This document shows positions 9,715 to 16,975 of a stretch of DNA of 33,039 nt, one piece after another (the first letter of the stretch is position 1; each line of letters begins with the position of its first letter). The position numbers and the translations under genes were made by a program. Below the pieces are notes generated by a model. That model ran no database searches. It was given only the letters and a program-made list of their open reading frames with translations, and had not been told where the DNA came from. The stretch is from assembly GCA_025359945.1 (NCBI GenBank), contig JANYDD010000016.1, positions 1 through 33,039 of the forward strand, read 5' to 3'. The DNA is from Bdellovibrio sp. GTDB taxonomy: Bacteria > Bdellovibrionota > Bdellovibrionia > Bdellovibrionales > Bdellovibrionaceae.

Positions 9715-11073
9715 ATGAACAAACAACTAAATGCCAATAAACCTTACCTTTTATTGGCCTTGATCTTTTTAGGCGGCTGTAGCTGGGTTTCGGGTTCTAT
9801 CGAAACAACTGACCTTTCTTTAAAGACTTCCCCTTCGACCGATCCAGCTTACCAAAACGTTTCCGCGTTGTTTGAATTTAAAGCTTCCAATTTAACCCTG
9901 CCATCAATGATGACTTTAACTAGGGCTTCAACAGGGACCTACTGCGATTCAACTGGAAACGTCGTGACCGCGGCAATTAACTCGCCCCGCTTTGATTACG
10001 ACTGCAATACGCTGACCTTGAAGGGACTTCTAGTTGAACCCGCGGCCACCAATTATGTGACCCGTGCTGAAGCCTTTAATAGCGGTTGGTGGGTTCAAAA
10101 TTACTCGATGTCTGTCACGACTGATGCTACCACTGCTCCCGACGGAGCGACCTCTGCTGAGTTGGTAGCAGACACGGACGGCGCCAATGTTTCGTTCGTT
10201 CACTTTGCAAAAACAACGGGTGTTGGCAATTCGGATGAATACGTCGCCAGCGTCTTTCTAAAGCAAGGAACGGCAGCCACCGTACGTACTGCTGTGTGGT
10301 TTCTGAATGGTGGCACACAATTATTAAGATATAATTTAATCACTTGGGCGACGATAGATTCGGCTGGTCCATCCTGCTCGGGGGGAGCCGGCACTTGCGG
10401 CATGATCAAATATCCCAACGGCTGGTATCGATTTTGGAGTTGCGGAACAAATAATGGAACTGGAAATACAGAAGTTCGCTCAACCGTAGAAATCTATCCC
10501 CTTGCCCCAGCCGGAACAGGAAATGTCTATGCATGGGGTGGCCAACTAGAACGTGGTTGGGTTCCTACAAGTTATATCCCAACTTCCGTTGGCACAGTGA
10601 CTCGGTCTGCAGATAATTTATTGGTAACGCCCTCGTCAACACTGTCGACTTCGTGGGCTTTGGTGATGATTTTTTCCAAGCCCCTTTACGAGCTTGCGGC
10701 TTCAGCCAGCTCATTTCGATTATTTGATTTCTACTCGTCGGTCAGCCCGACTACTTTGACGACTTCTGCCGCTTACAATGCGGTCAGCACCAAAATAGAT
10801 TTGCTGCAAAATGGATCTAGTACGGCCAGTGTGTCGTCAACTTCGGCGGCATCAGTAATTAATCAGAGCTACACAGTGATCGCCAGCCAGCAACCCACAT
10901 CGACCTCGCTGAAATTAGATTCAGATACAACGGCAAGCTTGTCGCAAACTAGCAGCCTAACACCCAACCGACTGGCGATTTTTGGAACTAGTTCGACTAC
11001 CCAATCTACGGGTCATTTAAAAGAGCTTCGCATCTACGACAAAATCGATACCAGTCAACAAACGCCCAACTAA
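9715..11073 (+). CDS. Lipoprotein with phage tail-fibre-like and LamG-like domains
   Basis: 452-aa protein with a type II signal peptide and lipobox LGGC (Cys22), so probably anchored in the outer membrane. Residues about 65-300 match a pattern common in phage tail or spike proteins. An opening RASTGTY with a D-x-x-G-x-x-x-T-A block is followed by PRFDYD, GLLVEPAATNYV, NGWYRFW, AWGGQLERG and TSYIPTSVGTVTRSAD. The remaining ~150 residues are Ser/Thr-rich and beta-strand-like, ending GHLKELRIYDK, which resembles a LamG/concanavalin fold. The likely role is surface carbohydrate or polymer binding (inference). No other phage genes are nearby. Its compact, low-charge composition contrasts with neighbouring genes and suggests acquisition from a phage source. 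Confidence 0.75.
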   Translation: MNKQLNANKPYLLLALIFLGGCSWVSGSIETTDLSLKTSPSTDPAYQNVSALFEFKASNLTLPSMMTLTRASTGTYCDSTGNVVTAAINSPRFDYDCNTLTLKGLLVEPAATNYVTRAEAFNSGWWVQNYSMSVTTDATTAPDGATSAELVADTDGANVSFVHFAKTTGVGNSDEYVASVFLKQGTAATVRTAVWFLNGGTQLLRYNLITWATIDSAGPSCSGGAGTCGMIKYPNGWYRFWSCGTNNGTGNTEVRSTVEIYPLAPAGTGNVYAWGGQLERGWVPTSYIPTSVGTVTRSADNLLVTPSSTLSTSWALVMIFSKPLYELAASASSFRLFDFYSSVSPTTLTTSAAYNAVSTKIDLLQNGSSTASVSSTSAASVINQSYTVIASQQPTSTSLKLDSDTTASLSQTSSLTPNRLAIFGTSSTTQSTGHLKELRIYDKIDTSQQTPN

Positions 11074-11534
11074 CACCTGTCGAGATTTTGTCCAGTATTG
11101 CGCTGCGGTTGACCATCTAAAATCATGAGACTATCGAGCGCTTTTTTTCAAATCAGACTTAACGGAAGCTCGCGTTGCTGCCAGGGCTTTTTGAATGTCC
11201 GCCTTAAATTTTTTTGGCATTGCCCTTAGTTCCATCTTTTAGTGATTGAGGTCTCGCCAAGAATTCTTGAAGGCCTCGCAACGGGCGAGTTTTGAAACGC
11301 TTCGAACGTCTGGCGCCAACTTGAGTCCCAGATTTTCGCAATCAGTGAAGTGACAGTCTCTGATTTGGAGTTATGGCCCCGAACTTTCCTTTGTCGAACA
11401 AAGATGAAATGCAGGAAACAAAATAATTTTAAGTTAGCCTTGGTCGCACGGCCACAAAAAATCTTTTGATTTGCCGTCGTCGAACTTCTCTTGTTAAATT
11501 TTGGACATCTAAACTTCTGCAGGAGATTTTTAAA
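11074..11534. other. 461-base gap before the dehydrogenase gene
   Basis: No intact gene is visible. The minus strand holds a decayed reading frame at 11131-11370 (listed separately). The final ~60 bases should carry the promoter and leader of the dehydrogenase gene, with AGGAG at 11521-11525 as its ribosome binding site. No convincing terminator was found for the upstream lipoprotein gene. Confidence 0.6.
11131..11370 (-). pseudogene. Possible decayed gene remnant, identity unknown
   Basis: One minus-strand frame reads 43 codons without a start (it includes CHFTDCENLGLKLAPDVRSV). It stops at TAA (11241-11239) and resumes in the same frame two codons later at ATG 11235. From there it gives 34 residues, MELRAMPKKFKADIQKALAA then TRASVKSDLKKSAR, ending at TAG. 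The residue composition is protein-like, which suggests a gene broken by a stop codon. Alternatively the 34-residue part is a genuine small basic protein. No family recognised. Confidence 0.3.
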
Positions 11535-12860
11535 ATGATTTCGCGCGACACCAAATCTGATTTACAGTCCAAAAACCGTACCAATTCTGCAAATTGGGCG
11601 ACAGAAAACCATCTGAATAACCCGCTTTTTTTGGATATTCAAGATTCGATCGACGAAGCCGCAAGACTAATCCAGGCGGATCCCAATGTGGTGGCCAGAT
11701 TAAAAAGACCTAAAAGATGTATCGCCGTTAGCGTCCCTGTTCGAATGGATGACTACTCGGTCAAAGTTTTTTCTGGATATCGCGTTCAGTACAATTCGAC
11801 ATTGGGCCCCTTCAAAGGCGGAATTCGTTACCATCAGGATGTCGAGCTTGGCGAAGTTGTGGCACTTTCTGCTTTGATGACTTTTAAAAACTCGGTGCTG
11901 GGTTTGCCCCTGGGGGGCGGAAAAGGTGGGATCACCGTTGATCCGTCCAAGCTTTCTAGAACCGAAAAACAAAATTTGACTCGTCGATACACTAGTGAAT
12001 TGGGCGATTTTATTGGTCCAACAAAAGACATCCCGGCGCCCGACGTGGGAACTGACCCGCAAACAATGGCTTGGATGATGGACACTTATTCACAAGAACA
12101 CGGCAGTTTCCAACCGGGCGTTGTCACCGGCAAACCCGTTGAAATCGGCGGATCTTTGGGCCGCGCCGGAGCCACTGGGTTGGGCGTTATTTACGTCGCC
12201 GAACGCGCTTTCGAGAAAAAAGGCAAAACCCTAAAAGGTTCAAAATTAGTCATTCAAGGTTTTGGAAATGTGGGTTCGCACGCTGCACTTTACGGTTTCG
12301 AGCGAGGCGCTAAAATTATTGCCGTCAGCGACGTTCAAGGCGGCATCTTTAATGGTGATGGCATTAACATTCCGGAACTTCTGCAGTACTTCAAAGATAG
12401 AAAAACAATTTTAGATTTTCCAAAATCACAAAAGGTGTCGAACGAAGAACTGTTGATGCTTGATTGCGATGCACTGATGCCCTGCGCTTTGGAAAATCAA
12501 ATCACTAGCAAAAACGTCGAGCAAATTAAAGCTAAAATGATCGTCGAAGGAGCCAACGGCCCCGTCGACAACGAGGCCACAAAAATTTTGCACAAACGCG
12601 GAGTTTTTATCGTGCCTGATATTATCGCCAATGGTGGTGGGGTTGTTGTAAGTTATTTTGAGTGGGTCCAAGACATTATGTCTTTCTTTTGGGACGAAGA
12701 CGAAATCAATAAACGTTTGCACGGGATTATTATCAAAGCCTTCGATCGCAGCTACGCCTTGTCGCAGGAAAAAAATGTCGATTTAAGGGCTGCCGCGATG
12801 GGTGTTTCTGTTCAAAGGCTTCAGGGAGCCATGTTACTGCGCGGTCTTTATCCCCGATGA
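11535..12860 (+). CDS. gdhA: Glu/Leu/Phe/Val dehydrogenase (probably glutamate dehydrogenase)
   Basis: Oxidative deamination of an amino acid to its 2-oxo acid plus ammonium, or the reverse, with NAD(P). The start is placed at the ATG at 11535 because AGGAG lies nine bases upstream and the family N-terminus begins near here; an earlier ATG adds 23 atypical residues. From that start the 441-aa protein has GPFKGGIRYH (Lys94), MTFKNSVLGLPLGGGKGG (Lys118, Lys130) and the catalytic Asp170 in PAPDVGTD. It also has a Rossmann motif GFGNVG at 242-247. The length and the substrate-pocket region fit hexameric glutamate dehydrogenase, but leucine-type enzymes are close relatives. It overlaps pyrD by four bases (ATGA), so translation is probably coupled. 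Confidence 0.92.
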   Translation: MISRDTKSDLQSKNRTNSANWATENHLNNPLFLDIQDSIDEAARLIQADPNVVARLKRPKRCIAVSVPVRMDDYSVKVFSGYRVQYNSTLGPFKGGIRYHQDVELGEVVALSALMTFKNSVLGLPLGGGKGGITVDPSKLSRTEKQNLTRRYTSELGDFIGPTKDIPAPDVGTDPQTMAWMMDTYSQEHGSFQPGVVTGKPVEIGGSLGRAGATGLGVIYVAERAFEKKGKTLKGSKLVIQGFGNVGSHAALYGFERGAKIIAVSDVQGGIFNGDGINIPELLQYFKDRKTILDFPKSQKVSNEELLMLDCDALMPCALENQITSKNVEQIKAKMIVEGANGPVDNEATKILHKRGVFIVPDIIANGGGVVVSYFEWVQDIMSFFWDEDEINKRLHGIIIKAFDRSYALSQEKNVDLRAAAMGVSVQRLQGAMLLRGLYPR

Positions 12861-13825
12861 ACTGGATTCCCCCCAGTTTTAGCCATCGTTTTGGTCTGCC
12901 TATTTTAGATTTTATTTACAGTTTGAAAGATCAGCCCGCGGATCCAATTCTGGACGGGAATCCTTTTTCTTGGCGCGGGCTACAATTTAAAAACCGATTG
13001 GGGATCGCCGGCGGTCTGGATAAAAACGCTGATTATATAAAGCTTTGGTCAAAACTTGGGTTTGGATTTTCTGAATTCGGAACAGTGACTCCGCTTCCTC
13101 AAAAAGCAAATCCTGGAAAAATTCTGGATCGGCATTCTGCCACTCAGTCGCTGTGGAACAAAATGGGTTTTCCCAATCACGGAAGCTTAGAGCTAAAAGA
13201 AACTCTAAGAAAAGCGATAGGCGAAAAGCAATCACCATGGCTAATAAATCTTGGGAAAAATCGCCAAACCGCCAATGACAATGCCGTAGCAGATTACTCA
13301 CTGTCTGCAGAAAGATTGAAAGAATTTGCGGATGCGTTTGTAATAAATGTTTCAAGCCCCAACACTCAGGGATTGCGTGACCTGCAGCACGCCAATTCTT
13401 TGCAAAAAATCCTGCGACAAACACAAAGTAACGCGGCAAATATTCCTTTGCTAGTAAAGCTAAGTCCCGACCTAACCGCTTGGGATTTAGAACAATCTGT
13501 GTTGGGAGCCTTTCAGGGCGGGGCCCGAGGGTTTGTCCTGACCAACACTACGTTAAAAAGATTTTCATCTTGGTCGCTGCCCGCTGACGGAGGAATTTCA
13601 GGTGGACTTCTGAAAGAAGAATCTGAAAAATTACTGTATCAGACTTTAAAAATTTTAGGACCTAGCCGAGATGGCCTGCTGATTATTTCTGCGGGTGGTG
13701 TTAGTGACGCGCAGGATTTTCAACGGCGACTTTCGATGGGTGCCGATTTGGTGCAAATTTATTCTAGTTTTGTCTTCGAAGGCCCTAGAATTGTGAAAAA
13801 ACTTTTAGCTGTTGCTCCCAATTGA
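12857..13825 (+). CDS. pyrD: Dihydroorotate dehydrogenase (quinone), class 2
   Basis: FMN flavoprotein that oxidises dihydroorotate to orotate in pyrimidine synthesis, passing electrons to quinone at the inner membrane. The 322-aa sequence has the class 2 signature NVSSPNTQGLRDLQ with catalytic Ser167. It also has an NTTL FMN-site motif, the SGGLLKEES segment and the phosphate-binding SAGGVSD and GADLVQIYSSFVFEGP. The N-terminal helix that docks class 2 enzymes to the membrane is short here but present (about residues 5-25). The start ATG overlaps the stop of the dehydrogenase gene. Confidence 0.95.
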   Translation: MNWIPPSFSHRFGLPILDFIYSLKDQPADPILDGNPFSWRGLQFKNRLGIAGGLDKNADYIKLWSKLGFGFSEFGTVTPLPQKANPGKILDRHSATQSLWNKMGFPNHGSLELKETLRKAIGEKQSPWLINLGKNRQTANDNAVADYSLSAERLKEFADAFVINVSSPNTQGLRDLQHANSLQKILRQTQSNAANIPLLVKLSPDLTAWDLEQSVLGAFQGGARGFVLTNTTLKRFSSWSLPADGGISGGLLKEESEKLLYQTLKILGPSRDGLLIISAGGVSDAQDFQRRLSMGADLVQIYSSFVFEGPRIVKKLLAVAPN

Positions 13826-13847
13826 TTTTAGGTCCTAAAATCACAAG

Positions 13848-14288
13848 GTGGAAGATAAAAAAAGTCGCCCAAAACGAACGCAGTGGATTCCAGTAGCCGC
13901 CGGGCTGATGCGCAAAGGAAATTTGCTATTGTTGGGTCTACGGCCTGCCGATCACAATTTAGCGGGCCTGTGGGAATTTCCCGGCGGAAAAATCGAATCC
14001 GGAGAAATGCCCGATCAGGCCCTGGTTCGTGAATTTAAGGAAGAACTGGGAATCGACGTCGAAGCCGGGGATTTAAAACTTTCGTGTACCCACTCGTACG
14101 GCGACGTCAATATTCTGATTTTATTTTACGAAATTCGGTTTTGGAAGGGCGAACCTAAGCCACTTCACCACTCGCAACTTGAATGGCTAAGCGCCGAACA
14201 AATTTCGCAGCGGCAAATTCCCGAAGCCAACAAAAAAATTTTAGACCGAATTTTTAAATCGCTTGGAATGCCGTGGCCAAAGTCTTGA
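13848..14288 (+). CDS. Nudix hydrolase, MutT-like
   Basis: 146-aa protein with a complete Nudix box, GGKIESGEMPDQALVREFKE followed by ELGI, preceded by LWEFPGG. This arrangement is typical of MutT-type 8-oxo-dGTP diphosphatases, which clean oxidised nucleotides from the pool. The GTG at 13848 is the assumed start; it has only a weak ribosome site, and residues 1-12 (MEDKKSRPKRTQ) may be an extension. The gene begins 22 bases after pyrD and overlaps the next gene by 16 bases. Other Nudix substrates cannot be excluded. Confidence 0.85.
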   Translation: MEDKKSRPKRTQWIPVAAGLMRKGNLLLLGLRPADHNLAGLWEFPGGKIESGEMPDQALVREFKEELGIDVEAGDLKLSCTHSYGDVNILILFYEIRFWKGEPKPLHHSQLEWLSAEQISQRQIPEANKKILDRIFKSLGMPWPKS

Positions 14289-15232
14289 TCTTATCCAGGT
14301 ACTGGGATTCTGAACTAGAACGAATTATACATTCTTTAGTGGGCCTGAACGCCAATCTAACAATGTGTCTGGGCGAATTGCCTAAATCAAATCTACACGG
14401 GCTTCCACAGTTGCATCCCTTCAAAAACTGGAGCTTCACCGAGGCCTTGCTGTTAACTCCGACCCTTTTAAGAAGCTCATTTCAGGCCGTTCATTTTTTT
14501 TTCCAAAAAGACGAAGTACCAAGTCCCGCACATCACTTTTTGGCGCAGTTTTATAAAGTTCTGCAAAAAAAAATGGTAGTTTCTCAAGACCCCACAAGCC
14601 CCGCGTTTGCCGGATCTACCAACTCAGTTTGGGCAAGAAGCGCGTTGAAAACGAAGTTCGCTTCTTGCGAAAATTTGGAAGACCAAGTTTCACAAGAGCT
14701 TAAACTTTTCGTAAAAAAAATGCGGCCGTTCGCACTGATCCCCGACTCGGTAGAAAAGTTCTATCAGGATGCCCAAATCCTTTCTCCACATCTCAGATCA
14801 AACTCGTCAAAACTGAAATTTCTTTTTTTGAAATCACCCCAAAGCTCGACGGCTTTGCCGAATATCAGCTACGTCCCACAAAATGAAATCGAACTTCAGT
14901 ATTTGTTTTCTAAAAGTCAGGCAGCACTGTTGGCTTTTTCTGAATTAGGTTCGGCGCAACTTCAGGCCTATAAGTCGATGATGATATTTTTTAAAATTCC
15001 CTTGGTGATCAGCCCCTGGCAAAAAGAAAAAGTCCCTGGTCTAGTCAGAGATTTAGAGACCGGTTGGGTTTTAGAAACCGGCCTGATGCAATTTCTTAGT
15101 CTGCTGATGGAAAACCCAACTCTGCAGATAGACTTTCAAGCGGGATTCGAGGAAAATCAAAGCCAACGTGATTTCGATCTGCAAACAAATCGGCTGAGTC
15201 GCCTGTACGAAGATTTAATTCCAGGAGCTTAA
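14273..15232 (+). CDS. Divergent GT-B-like protein, possibly an inactive glycosyltransferase
   Basis: 319-aa protein not assigned to a family with confidence. It opens with MAKVLILSRYWDSELERI, resembling the first beta strand of a GT-B fold. It ends with a segment like the C-terminal part of GT4 enzymes (a GWVLETG phrase, then a helix ending NRLSRLYEDLIPG). The usual donor-binding GxG and EX7E motifs are not visible, so it may be a non-catalytic partner of the GT4 gene immediately downstream (seven bases between them). The start is a GTG at 14273, inside the end of the Nudix gene, indicating translational coupling. No signal peptide or membrane segment is visible. Confidence 0.5.
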   Translation: MAKVLILSRYWDSELERIIHSLVGLNANLTMCLGELPKSNLHGLPQLHPFKNWSFTEALLLTPTLLRSSFQAVHFFFQKDEVPSPAHHFLAQFYKVLQKKMVVSQDPTSPAFAGSTNSVWARSALKTKFASCENLEDQVSQELKLFVKKMRPFALIPDSVEKFYQDAQILSPHLRSNSSKLKFLFLKSPQSSTALPNISYVPQNEIELQYLFSKSQAALLAFSELGSAQLQAYKSMMIFFKIPLVISPWQKEKVPGLVRDLETGWVLETGLMQFLSLLMENPTLQIDFQAGFEENQSQRDFDLQTNRLSRLYEDLIPGA

Positions 15233-15239
15233 TAACCCC

Positions 15240-16490
15240 GTGATTTTTTTCTCCCGCAAAAGAAAAACGCAATCTGAACCTTTAAACATTCTGCTAACAG
15301 CGTTTCGCTTTCCAATTTTAGGTCGAGCCTCGGACCATGGTTTTTTGTGGCCCATCGCCAAAGGCCTGGCACAAAGAGGTCATCAAGTATCGGTGTTGTC
15401 CAGTAAAAGCCCCATCGGCAAGGCCCAAATCGAGAGGGACGGAGTTAAAGTTTATTATTTATTCGACGGATTTCCAAATTTTTTGGATTACCGCTTTGAT
15501 CAAGCGGTCTATCTAAAGTTTCGCGAACTGCACCTACAAAACCCATTTGATCTGGTTCACAGTATCGATCGATCTTCCTACCGCATTGGAAAAAACAAAA
15601 AAAAACTGCGTGTTTCTGTGGCTTTTGACGTGGAAGCCACCGATATGGTCCAGCTTTTTTCCATCTTGGGGATGGCCCAAGAAACTTGGCAAAGTTTAAT
15701 TGCGACAGGGGTCGCCCTACTTTACAAGTATCTGACCACGTATTTTGGTCAGGATCGCGAGCTTCTTAAAACTGCCGATGGTGTGTTTGTGACTACGCCA
15801 CAACAGGCGCAATTTTTGGAGCGTTATTATTTTTACCCCCAAGGAAAAACGTACCAAGTGCCTTATGGGATCGAGCTCGGGGATCTGTCACCCAGGATTG
15901 AATCCGAGGAATTAAAAAAAAAATATAACTTTAATGAAAAATCCCGCCTGGCCTTAACTCTTTCAGACATGACAGAACTGCAGACGCTAAAAAATCTTTT
16001 TCAAGCATTTGAAAAAGTCGCAATTAAAAAACCTAATTCTTATCTGGTAGTGATCGGCAACGGGCCCCTGTTTAAGGAAATCGAATTCGAAGCTCTTAGC
16101 CTAGCACTGGGAAGTCGCGTGATTATGACGGGCGCGTTGGCTCCGGAAGAAATTTCAGACTGGATTTCACTGACCGAAGTTTACGTCAATCTAAGCGCTA
16201 GAACGACGGGGTTTGAGCCCACGATGATCGAAGCCATGGCTCAGAAGAAAGTTGTTGTTGGTTCAGAAGTCAGCCCGATCGCTAACATCATCGAAGATGG
16301 GCAGGATGGATTTTTACTTCGGCCGGCGGATGCGGAATCGCTGGCCCAACTGCTTATAGAGATTTTTTCGGGAACTTTATCGACGGCAGAAATTGGTCTG
16401 CGAGCCCGAGAAAAAATCGTCCAGCTGTTTGACACTAAACGAATGGCGCAAGCCATCGAAGACGCTTATAGAAAAATCTTGTCATTATAA
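15240..16490 (+). CDS. Glycosyltransferase family 4 protein
   Basis: 416-aa GT-B protein. The N-terminal domain starts after residue 15 (LNILLTAFRFPILGRASDHG, with an acceptor-side glycine loop). The C-terminal domain has LVVIGNGPLFKEIE, ISDWISLTEVYVNLS, FEPTMIEAMAQKKVVVGSEV and the closing GFLLRPADAESLAQLL. These fit GT4 sugar-nucleotide-dependent transferases. The acid that opens the EX7E motif is replaced by Thr323, while Glu331 is kept, so activity or donor may differ from standard members. The start is GTG at 15240. Its acceptor is unknown; an LPS or surface glycan role is inferred from the class only. Confidence 0.8.
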   Translation: MIFFSRKRKTQSEPLNILLTAFRFPILGRASDHGFLWPIAKGLAQRGHQVSVLSSKSPIGKAQIERDGVKVYYLFDGFPNFLDYRFDQAVYLKFRELHLQNPFDLVHSIDRSSYRIGKNKKKLRVSVAFDVEATDMVQLFSILGMAQETWQSLIATGVALLYKYLTTYFGQDRELLKTADGVFVTTPQQAQFLERYYFYPQGKTYQVPYGIELGDLSPRIESEELKKKYNFNEKSRLALTLSDMTELQTLKNLFQAFEKVAIKKPNSYLVVIGNGPLFKEIEFEALSLALGSRVIMTGALAPEEISDWISLTEVYVNLSARTTGFEPTMIEAMAQKKVVVGSEVSPIANIIEDGQDGFLLRPADAESLAQLLIEIFSGTLSTAEIGLRAREKIVQLFDTKRMAQAIEDAYRKILSL

Positions 16491-16515
16491 TTTTTTTCGC
16501 ACAACCTGAAGCCCT

Positions 16516-16815
16516 ATGACGAAGGCAGATCTTATCAACTTAGTTTCTGAAAAAGCTGCAATAACCCGAGTCAAAGCTGAGACCGTAGTTAACACCATTT
16601 TTGATTCCATGGTCGAAGCCCTACTTCGGGACGACCGGATCGAAATCAGAGGTTTCGGGTCTTTTGTAAACCGCAAATATGATCCGTATGAAGGCCGCAA
16701 TCCCAGAACCGGCCAAGTCATCAAGGTTGAACCCAAAAAACTGCCTTTCTTTAAAGTCGGAAAAGACCTTAAAGATGAAATCAACGGCCACTCGAAAAAG
16801 AAAAATCCCGTTTAG
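16516..16815 (+). CDS. HU/IHF family DNA-bending protein
   Basis: 99-aa DNA-binding protein of the HU/IHF superfamily. The helical N-terminal dimerisation part (MTKADLINLVSEKAAITRVK) and the core IEIRGFGSFVNRKY are present. The beta-arm tip GRNPRTGQ carries the intercalating proline. The phrase YEGRNPRTGQ is closer to IHF beta subunits than to HU, but one sequence cannot settle the subunit. It bends DNA and organises the nucleoid and promoters. The gene starts 25 bases after the GT4 gene; the ribosome site is weak (CTGAAG). Confidence 0.9.
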   Translation: MTKADLINLVSEKAAITRVKAETVVNTIFDSMVEALLRDDRIEIRGFGSFVNRKYDPYEGRNPRTGQVIKVEPKKLPFFKVGKDLKDEINGHSKKKNPV

Positions 16816-16846
16816 AACGAGGACAATACGGGACCGCTGTGGGTCT

Positions 16847-16975
16847 TTAATCCCCGTTAATCCCCAAAAATCGCGCCAGGTCATATACTTTTTCTGATTC
16901 TTCTACGGTCTTGAATTTGCTTGCTCGTAAAAATGGGGACCCGAGAAATGACTCGAAACTGGCTCGAAATTGGGG
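16847..16975 (-). pseudogene. Possible minus-strand gene remnant between ihf and the kinase
   Basis: The minus strand from about 16975 down to a TAA at 16849 encodes a protein-like stretch with no start codon. It includes SFESFLGSPFLRASKFKTVE and EKVYDLARFLGINGD. The frame continues into the antisense of the kinase gene, where it loses a protein-like character. It may be the tail of an older gene truncated when the kinase gene arrived. Chance cannot be excluded. Confidence 0.25.

Noticed and set aside
12987-13439. Minus-strand frame of 150 codons inside pyrD
   Set aside because: Antisense shadow of conserved PyrD sequence, without a ribosome site or recognisable domain.
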